Shown: positions 22,751 to 33,552, counted from the stretch's first letter. The stretch: DNA of 64,000 nucleotides from Metaphire vulgaris (GCA_018105865.1 CM030834.1:10995719-11059718); one strand, 5' to 3'. Notes: generated by a model not told the origin, from the letters alone. Made by a program: numbers and translations.

Positions 22751-23299
22751 TTACTTTAATTGGTCCCCTTTTTACCCGGACACGGCGTAGGTAACATGAT
22801 GCCAGATTTTGCTTTCGTAATGATGTCACCAGATGTGGAGATATTTGCCCGTAACGTAAGTAAGTAAAATTAGAAAATTAGTACATTAGTAATCAAATTT
22901 ATACTATGCAATTTGCAATTCGGTTCATCCAGGCGTAGGAGTAAGACAATGCGTATTATTCAACCCATTCATTACTAAATGGGGGTATTTTAAAAATATT
23001 ACTATTTTTACGTGTAATATCTTTTAGCGCCGTCCCAGAAATTTGTCGTCATGTGCGGCCGCCTAGTTCTCCTAGTGGTTAAACCGGGCCTGAGCACCAG
23101 AACAGACATTGATAGTTTCAATCTAGAACGCGCGCACGCAAGTTCCATCAAAATTGTAATTATTCTTATTCTTCTCGATTCTTAATAAATAATTTAAAAC
23201 GGCAATAGTAAAGAATTCGTTCTTGAAGCTACGTTTTCCAGAACTACAACAACCGAGACAATAACGATAGCAGAGTGACGAAGGACCAATCGTCACTTT
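22751..23299. other. Unassigned DNA
   Basis: Nothing recognised apart from AT-rich stretches. Confidence 0.35.
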
Positions 23300-23487
23300 C
23301 AGTGTTTATTCTAGCCACCTTGACATTGGGGGATTTTGAAATGTTTGAGGGGGGACAAGGTCTGAGTCTTCACACTTGGGGGGGGGTATTTCCATCTCTC
23401 CAGCCAACATAAAATTTTTTGGGAATTTTAAAACTGGGGGTCGGAGAAATTCACCCCCCCCCAAAGAAGGCCTAGAATAAACACCGC
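23300..23487. mobile_element. hAT-like MITE, CAGTGTTTATTCTAG termini
   Basis: A 188-bp element with CAGTGTTTATTCTAG at the left and CTAGAATAAACACCGC at the right. The flanks GTCACTTT and TTCACTTT match at 7 of 8. It may be related to the TTAATCTAG family (19084, 36054). Confidence 0.8.
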
Positions 23488-24049
23488 TTCACTTTGTTAT
23501 TTTTTTTATTTAACCAAATGCGTGTCGCAGTCAATTACGTAGGTCTATTAAAATCTCTGTTCTACTCGAGGGTCTTCTTCTCTGCCGTGATCGACGACCC
23601 TTTTGGGTTGCTTATTATTAGGGACTTAAAGAACCAGTTGGGAAATCAAAATCAAGAATTAAGCTTCTGATGCTTATGTCTTTTGGTCCACAAATCTTAC
23701 GGGGAATAAGCTACTGCGGTAGCTCGCTACTTCTTATGTTTCTTTATGCTGCATGTAATTGGTTTTAATCCGGTGTCGTATAAATTTATTTCCGCCATAA
23801 AATTATTTCCTGGGCGGAGCCTGCGGTTGCTAGGGAAATAAAATTATGTGGCATACGTATAAATTTATTTCCGTATAAATTTATTTCCGCCTATCAACAT
23901 AATATCTAAAAATAGCTTTAATCACTTTAATGCATACGGTTAGTAGCAGGCAATAACTTTATTTCTACATATAACTATATAGCCTGCTGTTGGTGGGGAA
24001 ATAAAATTATAACCGGTAATAAATTTATTTCCTATCTTCTGTCTATCTA

Positions 24050-25940
24050 TACCTGTGCATAGCATTGGTTGGAAATGAAATCATATCCTATGGATGAAAA
24101 ATTTATTTCCTACCTATCTACACATAACTATATAGCCTACTGATGGCAGGGAAATAACATTATAGCCGGTTATAAATTTATTTCCTAGTCTACGGTCTAT
24201 CTATACCTGTATATAGCATTGGTTGGAAATGAAATGATATCCCATGGGTAATAAATTTATTTTCTAGGAAATAAAATTATAACCGGTAATAAATTTATTT
24301 CTTATCTATCTATACCTGTGTATAGCATTGGTTGGAAATGAAATGATATCCCATGGGTAATAAATTTATTTCCTAGGAAATAAAATTATAACCGGTAATA
24401 AATTTATTTCCTATCAATCTATACCTGTATATAGCATTGGTTGGAAATGAAGTGATATGCCATGGGTAATAAATTTATTTCCTAGGAAATAAAATTATAA
24501 CCGGTAATAAATTCATTTCCTATCTATCTATACCTGTGTATAGCATTGGTTGGAATTGAAATAATATCCCATGGGTAATCAATTTATTTCCTAGGAAATA
24601 AAATTATAACCGGCAATAAATTCATTTCCTATCTATCTATACCTGTGTATAGCATTGGTTTGAAATGAAATGATATCCCATGGGTAATAAATTTATTTCC
24701 TAGGAAATAAAATTATAACCGGTAATAAATTTATTTCCTATCTATCTATACCTGTGTATAGCATTGGTTCAAATTGAAATAATATTCCATGGGTAATCAA
24801 TTTATTTCCTAGGAAATAACATTATAGCCGGTTATAAATTTATTTCCTAGTCTACGGTCTATCTATACCTGTATATAGCATTGGTTGGAAATGAAATGAT
24901 ATCCCATGGGTAATAAATTTATTTCCTAGGAAATAAAATTATAACCGGTAATAAATTTATTTCTTATCTATCTATACCTGAGTATATCATTGGTTGGAAA
25001 TGAAATGATATCCCATGGGTAATAAATTTATTTCCTAGGAAATAAAATTATAACCGGTAATAAATTTATTTCCTATCTATCTATACCTGTGTATAGCATT
25101 GGTTGGAAATGAAATGATATCCCATGGGTAATAAATTTATTTCCTAGGAAATAAAATTATAGCCGGTTATAATTTATTTCCTAGTCTACTGTCTATATAT
25201 CCTGTATATATCATTGGTTGGAAATGAAATAATATCCCATGGGTAATAAATTTATTTCCTAGGAAATAAAATTATAGCCGGTTATAAATTTATTTCCTAG
25301 TCTACTGTCTATATATCCTGTATATATCATTGGTTGGAAATGAAATAATATCCCATGGGTAATAAATTTATTTCCTAGGAAATAAAATTATAACCGGTAA
25401 TAAATTTATTTCCTATCAATCTATACCTGTATATAGCATTGGTTGGAAATGATATCCTATGGGTAATAAATCTATATTTCCTAGGAAATAAAATTATAGC
25501 CGGTTATAAATTTATTTTCTAGTCTACTGTCTATATATCCTGTATATATATCATTGGTTGGAAATGAAATAATATCCCATGGGTAATAAATTTATTTCCT
25601 AGGAAATAAAATTATAACCGGTTATAAATTTATTTCCTAGTCTACTGTTTATCTATACCTGTATATAGCATTGGTTGGAAATGAAGTGATATGCCATGGG
25701 TAATAAATTTATTTCCTAGGAAGTAAGATTATAACCGGTAATAAATTCATTTCCTATCTATCTATACCTGTATATAGCATTGGTTGGAAATGAAGTGATA
25801 TGCCATGGGTAATAAATTTATTTCCTAGGAAATAAAATTATAACCGGTAATAAATTCATTTCCTATCTATCTATACCTGTGTATAGCATTGGTTGGAATG
25901 AAATGATATCCTATGGGTAATAAATTTATTTCCTACTTAT
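24050..25940 (+). repeat. 110-bp minisatellite array with TTTATTTCC palindromes
   Basis: About 17 units of about 110 bp. Each carries TTTATTTCCTAGGAAATAAA (a perfect 20-bp palindrome), ATAACCGGTAATA or ATAGCCGGTTATA, CTATCTATACCTGT, GCATTGGTTGGAAATGA and CCCATGGG. Two unit variants alternate irregularly. There are no spacers of varied sequence, so it is not a CRISPR array. Confidence 0.93.
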
Positions 25941-26731
25941 CTATTTCATTGGCAGTTGGCATTTTGGCGTTATCTTGATGGTATTAACTGAAAAACGGAT
26001 TTCAATTTCCCACGAAAAAGCATAGTTGAAAAAATGCTTCAGTAGAGTAATATATAGTGAATGCTATCCTTAGCAACAAGAGATGGCCTTCATTAAAGTG
26101 ACGAGGAAGATACTACCAACAGACGATAAAATGCGTTTCCGTATTAGAAATCTCAATAGGCCTATCAGTTTATCCTCTGTGTATAAGTCGACATTTAAAA
26201 GACGATTTATGACAAAGCGCCAGAGAAAAACATGACATTTGTCGAAACAATTATTATCAGAACAACGATCATTAAATAAAGATCAGCTGTGCTAGAACAA
26301 TGGCAAATCATTGGCATATTTGAAGTGAAATGCATGATTCAATTTTTAGTAGCATCCGCATTTGAAAATAAGTGTAAGCGGTCTGTTGTAGATGATCAAT
26401 ATCGACTTAAACTGTTAAACATACTCAAGACCACCCGTAGTGAGTTTACCGGAAAATGCGATTCTTTTGCGATTGATAAGCCGCTGATTATATGCAGATA
26501 CGATTAGACTTAGCAAGCAATAATGCTGATAATGGCTATCTTATAATAATAACTATACGATTTCATATGAAGCATTGATTGGGAGGAAGTGAAGAAGAGG
26601 AGGCGAAGGGAAGAAAACCACAAAAGTACTTTAAACACAATATTCAAGTAATGCTGGTGCTACATAATTCCAGTTCCTAATGAACAATACTAGCAACTAC
26701 CATAAGCACCGACTAAGCCTAAATTCATCTT
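25941..26731. other. Unassigned centre of the foldback element
   Basis: About 800 bp between the satellite array and a nested MITE. A 72-residue frame at 26289-26507 (VDDQYRLKLLNILKTT) is not recognised. No transposase motif is visible. Confidence 0.35.
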
Positions 26732-27109
26732 TGGAGTCGTCCATAAATTACGTCACGCGATTTTTGGCACTACCTTACGTAACGCGACGTCACAAAACGT
26801 CGGACCCCCTAAAATATGACGTCACAGGGGCCGACCTCCCCCCCCCGAATTTTCATCTTTCGAAAAGACTTGACAAGCAAGAAATGGTCATCCTTGTATT
26901 TTTTCCTCTCGAAAAACCATGACAAGCAAAAAAAGGTCATAATTGTATTTTTCCTCTCCAAAATCCCTTACAAGCAAAAAATGTCAAAGGTAATCACCTA
27001 AAAAAATTTTGCGGGACGTCTCATTTACGGAACCCCCGTCCTCACACATCGTCACAAATGGCCGGACCCCTCCTCTAATCGCGTGACGTAATTTATAGAC
27101 AGAGCCCTT
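26732..27109. mobile_element. MITE, TCGTCCATAAATTACGTCAC family (nested)
   Basis: Second copy of the 6446-6836 family. The left end is GGAGTCGTCCATAAATTACG and the right end CGTAATTTATAGACAGAGCC. It carries three GACAAGCAA modules about 50 bp apart (26868, 26919, 26969). Inserted inside the foldback element. Confidence 0.8.
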
Positions 27110-27166
27110 AGTCTACTATATCTTACTCAAAAACCTAACCACAACAGAAGGCTATAAGCTTATATG

Positions 27167-28021
27167 CAGGGCCGTTTTGTCTACTGGGCACAGTGGGCAC
27201 TGTGCCCAAGGCCTACGACCTTTTCAGGAGCCTACGAAAGTCAGATGTATATGGAGAACCTGAAGGGAGTAAAAAATAGACCATGGCAGAAATTGCAGTC
27301 TTTCAGATACAAATTTAATAACGTTTAACTCTAGCAGTCACAAACAGTATAATATCTATTAATATGAGCACTTGAGCAGAGTTACGATATGTAAACCTTT
27401 TGGGTCTTTTCATAAGCAAGCAAAGTCACTTATGATGTCCTCAAATGTCATTTCCCGCATCGTCTTTTTCGAATGAAAGTAGTGCCAGGGAGGATAGTCA
27501 TGTTTATCTTATCGTTGACCGAAGATAAGTTTTTATAAGTTTCAGTTTGGAAAATGAACGTTCACCTTTACAACTTGTTCCAAAAATTGAAAGGTAGATT
27601 CGGAAAGCAATATTTACATTTGGAAAACGTATCACCATCCTATTCTTTATTTGAGCCATAGGCCAAGCATTTCAGCCACTCTTTTAATCTTGCCAAATAT
27701 TTGTGAAAATAGAAGAAAGTCGTCAGTAATTGCCTCTTCCAGATCTGATGGATACACCATAATTAGTGCCTTGGCTTTAGAAACTGTTTCATCAGTTGAC
27801 AGAAGAAAGTTGAATTAGATTTGAATTTTGACATCGAAAACTGAGGAGGGTGCATTCCAAAATCATCATTAAACATGAAGTCATAAACTAATGAGAAAGT
27901 GTTTAAATTTAAAGTTTAATCCACAGTTGGTTGCGTAGTTGGCAACTTGGAGGTTTCAAGTTGAGGAGGGCCTACGATTATGAGAGTGCCCAGGGCCTAC
28001 GAAGACTTTCAACCGGCCCTG
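27167..28021 (-). pseudogene. hAT element with transposase C-terminus (nested)
   Basis: An 855-bp element with ends CAGGGCCGTTTTG and (reverse complement) CAGGGCCGGTTGAA. Both sides carry a perfect 8-bp duplication CTTATATG (27159-27166 and 28022-28029). The minus strand near 27430-27610 reads NIAFRIYLSIFGTSCKGERS, FSKLKLIKTYLRSTI and LSSLALLSFEKD across an indel. This is the classic hAT dimerisation domain of the TTF group. The rest of the transposase is deleted. Confidence 0.93.
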
Positions 28022-28049
28022 CTTATATGTGTATATGGTTAGGACATGA

Positions 28050-28375
28050 TTTTCTTTCCAACCAATGCTACATGATGCAGGTATAGATAGATAGGAAATA
28101 AATTTATAACGGGCTATAATTGTATTTCCTAGGAAATAAATTTATTACCCATAGGATATCATTTCCAACCAATGCTATAAACAGGTATAGATAGACCGTA
28201 GACTAGGAAATAAATTTATAACCGGCTATAATTTTATTTCCTAGGAAATAAATTTATTACCCATAGGATATCATTTCCAACCAATGCTATAAACAGGTAT
28301 AGATAGACCGTAGACTAGGAAATAAATTTATAACCGACTATAATTTCATTTCCTCACTATATAGTTATGTGTAGA
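28050..28375 (-). repeat. Inverted copies of the 110-bp satellite unit
   Basis: About 2.5 units in the opposite orientation to 24050-25940, with GGAAATAAATTTATTACCCAT, ATTTCCAACCAATGCTAT and AACAGGTATAGATAGA. These form the right arm of the foldback structure. Confidence 0.92.
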
Positions 28376-28594
28376 TAGGCAGGAAAGTTTTGACCTTAAA
28401 ATCTTTCCAACTGATCTGGTATCGCTAAACAATTATATATATACAGTTCAGGCGCCCATAAAGTATATTTTTCCTCAATGGATAATGCAAATTTTCTACT
28501 TTTTACAGATACCGTTAATAATTGACCTGTTCAATTTGTTCAAAATTGTTCAATTTGGGTTTTGTGCGCCATCGGTTGAAGCCCTGGGCATTAT

Positions 28595-28657
28595 GATAAT
28601 AATAATGTGATTTTTTAGTGGTTTCTGAGGTTAAGCAAACCTGTGTGTAAACCACTG
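28595..28657 (-). repeat. CR1-like LINE 3' end fragment
   Basis: TAATAATAATGTGATTTT then AGTGGTTTCTGAGGTTAAGC and GTAAACCACTG, matching the CR1-like terminal block and tail. Confidence 0.65.
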
Positions 28658-29432
28658 ATATGATTGTGGCACCGTAGAAGTTTATTGACAAACCAATGAA
28701 TGTACAGTACGAGGATGAGTAACAAAAAACCACTGCAGAACAATATAACAGTGAGCGTAATACAACATTTATCACCAAGTGATTATTGCAATTTCTATCT
28801 CATTAAATGTAAACTTAAAGCTATTTTGTCAAATGGAAACTTGAAACTACTTTGTCAAAATCGCGATTGACCGCATTCGAAAAACAAATGATGGATAGGA
28901 CGACTGTGATTGACTGTAATTGGCAGCCAATCGCCGTGGTTATAGGTAATGAATATTTATGAACTTGTGTATATGCATGAGATTTGCGTATGTGTTATGC
29001 CTTATGGCTCCACCCATATAATTGCTTCAAGCATTGCCATTGGTTGCCTGCAAAGAATTCCCAAGGAGGAAATAAAATTATAGTTGTCGTTGCTATGGGA
29101 GGGCGGTTCTAATCTTGATTGACAGGCTATCTGCCGACCAATCAAAACTTGACCAGGAAATAACTTTATGGGGGAAATAATTTTATACGACACCGGCTTT
29201 ACTTGTTTGCGTGCCCTTTCCAGTAATATCCGTATAGGGGAATGGAACTTATTTTTCACTGCTTACTGACCACCCCGCACTGCTCCATTCTATGCATAGC
29301 AATGGGGGGGGGGGGTTTCATGCTGTCATTAACTTAACTAACTAATTTGGCATAATGAAACTATTAAAAATCCCCCGCCCACTGCTCTGACTCTCAAACG
29401 CCACGCTGGTTCTTTCCTAAGGGTATGACAGA

Positions 29433-29600
29433 GGCAGTAGCGCGCAGAGGGGGACCGGCGGGGCGGTGGCCCCGGGCGCCGACAAGAGGGGGTGCGCAAA
29501 ATTGACTTGCGATCTTTTTCTTGTTCGTCAACTATTATTTCGGAGACAGATGGGGGCGCCAAACAATTTTTTGGCCCCGGGCGCCCACCACACTCTGAAC
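29433..29600. mobile_element. Probable decayed MITE
   Basis: CAGTAGCGCGCAGAGGGG at the left and GGCCCCGGGCGCCC inverted near both sides (29470 and 29572). A reverse TTCTTGTTCGTCAAC module is near 29518. The right boundary and duplication were not resolved. Confidence 0.5.
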
Positions 29601-29694
29601 GTCATTGACGACAGGCCTATCACTTTTATGACGAAGTATAAGAATCGTTATATGTCTGACCTTATGCGTATCTGCGCGATTCAATACCATTGCG

Positions 29695-29770
29695 AACAGT
29701 GGTTCTCACACAGGGCAGTCCCTACTGGACCACTTTAAACCTTGTTATATTATTATATTATATTTCTTTT
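29695..29770 (+). repeat. LINE 3' end variant with TTA-type tail
   Basis: CAGTGGTTCTCACACAGGGCAG...GACCACTTTAAACCTTG followed by TTATATTATATTA. It resembles the CR1-like 3' end. A similar variant precedes the TTG array at 52872-53000. Confidence 0.55.
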
Positions 29771-30213
29771 CTATTTGATAGGTATTTGGAAAAAACCTGT
29801 ATATTTGATCGCCGTTTTAGAAGCACACTGTATGGAGGCGCTAGTTTTGAATGATGTGTGATGAAAATAGACAACACAACGTGAACCGGTTATCGATAAG
29901 CTTAAAACTTTTGTATCGTTTGCTCAAAGCAGTCAAAACAGCTACCGGAATTTTAAAAAAGTAGATAAATCGAGTTGACTGATGTTGTCAGGCAATATAC
30001 ATTATAAGCGATACATTATACAATGCACAGAACTTATGCGGAATTACTCTGTCATACATAGTTTCGTTGTAATACTAACCGAATGTAACAACATTGACAA
30101 CATGACGTCACAGAGGAAAATTCACGATTACTGAAAGCGAATGAATAGTAAAGTAACAAGTCTGGTGGAGCCCTCGCGCACAGTCTCGGGTGCAGTGGTC
30201 ATTATACTAGAAG
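29771..30213. other. Unassigned DNA
   Basis: Nothing recognised. Confidence 0.35.
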
Positions 30214-30472
30214 CAGGGACGTCATTTGGAGGGGCAGGGCAAAGGGGGGCATTTGCCCCCCTGATTTTGAGAAAAAAAAATTTCTTAGTTTTTACATGTC
30301 CTAAAGGAGCGCCTGATATGATGTATATGACGTGGAGTAGTCTGAAAAGTAACTAACCGTTATAAACGGCTGACGAGCAAAAAAAGGTCGTCAACTTTTT
30401 CGCAAACTTGTAACTTGTCAGGTCAAAAGTGTTTTGCCCCCCCCCCCGAAAAACAGTGAAATGACGTCTCTG
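30214..30472. mobile_element. hAT-like MITE, CAGGGACGTCATTT termini
   Basis: A 259-bp element with CAGGGACGTCATTT/AAATGACGTCTCTG ends and a perfect 8-bp duplication ACTAGAAG (30206-30213 and 30473-30480). One GACGAGCAAAAAAAGGTC module is near 30371. A sister copy is at 36860-37135. Confidence 0.92.
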
Positions 30473-30505
30473 ACTAGAAGTCTAGAACCGTAGAACGGTC
30501 CCATT

Positions 30506-30918
30506 GGCGCTGTCCATTAATATGTCAACAATTTTTGGGCAATTTTGACCCCCTCTCCCCTTGTCAACAACTGTCAACTTTCAGTTACCCCCCCCCCCCA
30601 TAATTACGTCAAAAACTTTTGACCCCCAGATCAATGACAGGTCCCAATAACAAGGTTAATATGTTTTGCGATGATGACCATATTTTCCTTTTTTTGCTCG
30701 TCGAGTGTCAAAATGTGATGGTTATGACCTTTTTTGCCATGGTTTTTTCCATTATAATAAGTAGTATTCCATGAAATTTCCTGGTTTTTGATTATTTGTA
30801 AAAAGTGAAATTGTTGACGTCAACTTCTCTTGACCACCCTCTTCCCCTCTGTCAACAACTGTCAAACTTTTTCAAACCCCTCCCCTGCTAAATTGTTGAC
30901 GTAATTAATGGACAGCCC
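30506..30918. mobile_element. MITE, GGGGCTGTCCATTAAT family, overlapping the receptor 3' end
   Basis: Left GGCGCTGTCCATTAAT and right TTAATGGACAGCCCC, with ATT on both sides (3-bp duplication). Its right terminal repeat contains the stop codon and the last 19 or so codons of the receptor reading frame at 30862. Confidence 0.82.
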
Positions 30919-31674
30919 CATTGACCTCTCATGATTATTCACAAGCTGAATCTGCGATTGTCTGTTCTTTTTCAGGATGCTGTCCGAGATCCTAGTCAGA
31001 ACCCTGCTTCCAAAACTTCCAACCGATCCCGTCGACTCGGACGTCTTGGAGGTGACGCTGGACCCTGTGCACCCGCTCCCCGAATGGCGTTTTCCCGCCG
31101 TCGCCGTCGCCGCCGTCGCCGCCGAAGGGACCATCTTCTTCCTCCTCCTGCTCCTCCTGTTCCCTTCCCCACAGCGGAAGGTTCTCGTCAGAACCAGGCG
31201 AAACTGACGACTGAAGACGCAGTAGACGACGAAATTCACGGCGCACCGGACGGTTGTCAGAACGTTCGAGACGACGCCGATGCAGCGACGGACGATGCCC
31301 AGCAGCGCGTAGCGGTCCACGAAGACCCGATCGAGGGACAGGAGAGTGTGGGCGGCCATGGCAAACACGTCGGCGGTGACGGACACGAGAACGATGACGA
31401 CGCTGATCGTCGTGACCGTGCGCTTGTAGGAGGACGAAACGCCTCCTCCTCCTCCTCCGCCGCCGCCGCCGCCGCCGGTGCTGGCTTCCGAGTCGCAGCC
31501 ACAGTTGGCGATCCCGAGGCCGACGACGCGATGGTTCGCCGACCGACGAACGGTTGTCAGGAGCATGACGTTCAGCAGAGTGATGACGGTCAGGGGAACG
31601 ACGTACATGACCAAGGTGAAGAGAGACACGCAGTAGATGAAGTTATAGTACGGGTTCGTCAACAGCGTCGCGCT
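30862..31674 (-). CDS. Peptide-type GPCR, exon 2 (TM5 to C-terminus)
   Basis: Second recognised coding exon of a class A receptor. The minus-strand acceptor TTGTCAG ends at 31675, so the exon starts AGC GCG ACG in phase 0, matching the phase-0 donor of exon 1. It contains TM5 (YCVSLFTLVMYVVPLTVITL), an intracellular loop 3 with a polyglycine run, TM6 (VTTISVVIVLVSVTADVFAM) and TM7 with NFVVYC in place of NPxxY. NFxxYC is typical of the FMRFamide-receptor/GPR139-like group. A basic, serine-rich tail follows (RRSRRRKK). The final 19 codons and the stop (30862-30864) fall in a MITE terminal repeat, so the true C-terminus may have been altered by insertion, or the exon may splice earlier. Ligand unknown. 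Confidence 0.83.
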   Translation of the reverse strand, partial: SATLLTNPYYNFIYCVSLFTLVMYVVPLTVITLLNVMLLTTVRRSANHRVVGLGIANCGCDSEASTGGGGGGGGGGGGVSSSYKRTVTTISVVIVLVSVTADVFAMAAHTLLSLDRVFVDRYALLGIVRRCIGVVSNVLTTVRCAVNFVVYCVFSRQFRLVLTRTFRCGEGNRRSRRRKKMVPSAATAATATAGKRHSGSGCTGSSVTSKTSESTGSVGSFGSRVLTRISDSILKKNRQSQIQLVNNHERSMGLSINYVNNLAGEGFEKV

Positions 31675-32120
31675 CTGACAACGGAAATAGCGAAAACGTC
31701 AGACGTATTAATTATTGATCTGTGCGAAAACATTGGCGGAATTTGGCGTAAACTTGGATGAAAAAGTGAGGGCCCAGGCCATACAGCCTACCCTCCCCTT
31801 TCCCTAAAGCATCTGTCAGAAAGTGGAGGGCTCGAGCCTATAGAGGTCTAATACAAGTTTACGCCCATGTGCGGGAATGTCGGCGTATTCCACCTTGTGC
31901 TGGACTAATAAGAAGTCAAATTAAAAGTTCTGAATGAATCATTATCACGGAAGTAAAGAATAGCTTGAACAAAGTTGCTTCGTCTCTATGCTTATATTTG
32001 CAAACATCATTCTGTAATCTATCTATTGTTAATGCACATATCAGGGGAAAGAGGCGTTCAAGATGCACTCTATACCTTGTAGGAGAACAGTGACGATTTT
32101 TAGCCGGTCAGAATACTTAC
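31675..32120 (-). other. Receptor intron (phase 0)
   Basis: A 446-bp intron with donor GTAAGT at 32120-32115 and acceptor CAG ending at 31675. It splits extracellular loop 2 from TM5. No element recognised inside. Confidence 0.75.
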
Positions 32121-32686
32121 ACCTCTAATCACAGCAAAGCTCTGGGCTTCGGTCATATACGAACAAAATCCTACGGAAAATCGGCGCATCTTGCTCACCT
32201 TGTGGCTGACGGTGGGCGTCGGGGAGTTGATTTCTATGTATTCGAAGTAGCGAGGTGCGCTGAACAGGTAAGCGGATACGAAGATAACGAACACGGCGAC
32301 GTTGGTCTTCGTTCGGCTGCAGAGGCGACTGGCCTGGAACGGATAGCAGACGGCGATGTAGCGGTCGAAGGTCAGCAGAACGACCAACCAGGTGTCGATC
32401 AGTCGGATGGCGAAATTCGTCGGAAACATCCAGACGAATATGTAGGGAAATACGGCGTTGTATGGCGCCAGATTGACGTAGCGCAGACTGCGCAGGAAGA
32501 TGGTGACCGTCAGAGACAGTGAGTTGTTGATGGCCAACCATCGGAGGATGACGGTCGTCGACATCGCCGGCTTGTAGTGGAACAGGACGAAGATGGTCAG
32601 CGCGTTGCCGAGTATGCCGGCGACTGCGACCGGAAACGAGATGCAGACGTCGCAGACGAAGCGCATGACGGGAAACCAGTCGGGCA

Positions 32687-32719
<33 letters not shown>

Positions 32720-32824
32720 TTCTGTTGGACGCCAGGTGGTCAGCGCTGATCGGACCGTAGGATGACCGGTTGGCGGATTCCATTTGCCACGTGTCGTTCG
32801 AGAAGTAGAATTGATCGTACAGCG

Positions 32825-32858
<34 letters not shown>

Positions 32859-32942
32859 GTTCACCTCTCCTTCTGCCTCTTCTTCTTCCGGCATTGCGAA
32901 TTGTCTGATTACAGTTTGTGAGACAGCTCCAGAGATTAACAT
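32121..32942 (-). CDS. Peptide-type GPCR, exon 1 (N-terminus to extracellular loop 2)
   Basis: Encodes the extracellular N-terminus and TM1-TM4 of a rhodopsin-family receptor at the plasma membrane. Visible features, numbered from the ATG at 32942: a polyalanine run (29-39), N-glycosylation sequons at 49, 58 and 73, and TM1 with GILGNALTIFVL (109-120). TM2 has LAINNS (136-141), so Asn replaces the usual Asp at position 2.50. TM3 ends in TFDRYIAVCYPF (191-202), the DRY motif. TM4 is near 213-229. The exon ends RG|GTAAGT at 32121. A second ATG at 32894 (MPEEEE) is a possible start; an acceptor-like CTGTAATCAG lies between the two ATGs, so the first one is not certain. The nearest family by motif is FMRFamide-receptor/GPR139-like. 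Confidence 0.85.
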
Positions 32943-32948
32943 TTAGCA

Positions 32949-32996
32949 TGATTTAAAGTGGCTTAGGAGGCATTACTGCCTGCGTGAAAGCCACTA
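32949..32996 (-). repeat. CR1-like LINE 3' end fragment beside receptor exon 1
   Basis: TGATTTAAAGTGGCTTAGGA...GTGAAAGCCACTA matches the CR1-like terminal block. It begins only 6 bp from the ATG at 32942, so sequence just upstream of the receptor start is LINE-derived. Confidence 0.65.
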
Positions 32997-33488
32997 TAGG
33001 GGCACTTATTTCCGAAAAGTGTCCGAAAGAGACGCCGCTCAAAAAAGTTTGTGAACAATGCACTGCTTTAACGTAATCAAGCATAATAATAATCAATGTT
33101 AGCATAAATTCTAGAAATAGCTTTTAATCTTTGGTCCGGTTGAATATATTTTTCTTTCGGGATTCTGGTTGATGATGGACTCGAGGAAAAATTTCGTTCA
33201 ATTTCTATTTCAAAAATGATCCTGTTCAGTCCTGAAATGTTCGATGTATATTTAATAATGGAAGTACATGCAGCTGCAACCAACAGTCATTTGAAAAGCA
33301 CGGTGCCATGCTTCAACGGAGTTATTTGTACGAGGGAGATTTTCATTAACACGTTCGTCAACATTCCAAATAGAGAGAGCGAACAGAGAAGCCCTTCTGC
33401 GTTGGCTTAGATACAGTACCTCCATCGATGGAGGCTAAAAGTAAATGTCGTCAGCTTGCGCCTATTTGTCTGCGCCCTTTTGTCTGAA
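32997..33488. other. Unassigned DNA
   Basis: No feature recognised. Confidence 0.35.
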
Positions 33489-33519
33489 TATATAGAGTAT
33501 ATATATATACCATATATAC

Positions 33520-33552
<33 letters not shown>

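Larger units (their letters stand above)
23770..29196. mobile_element. Foldback-like element with satellite arms
   Basis: The outer ends are inverted repeats. CCGGTGTCGTATAAATTTAT at 23770 matches the reverse complement of the right end at 29152-29196 (CCGGTGTCGTATAAAATTAT), with similarity over about 40 bp. Inside the left end are about 17 tandem 110-bp units; inside the right end are inverted copies of the same unit (28050-28370). I found no clear target duplication and no transposase. Two younger insertions sit in the middle (26732-27109 and 27167-28021). The layout resembles foldback/Galileo-type elements; the superfamily assignment is open. Confidence 0.72.

Noticed and set aside
24050..25940. 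Possible CRISPR-like array
   Set aside because: Units are about 110 bp and uniform, without unique spacers, in an intron-bearing genome; it is a satellite.
30931..31761. 276-residue plus-strand frame rich in R and A
   Set aside because: It lies antisense to the GPCR exon; open frames opposite GC-rich coding sequence are common. The minus strand has the TM helices and splice sites.
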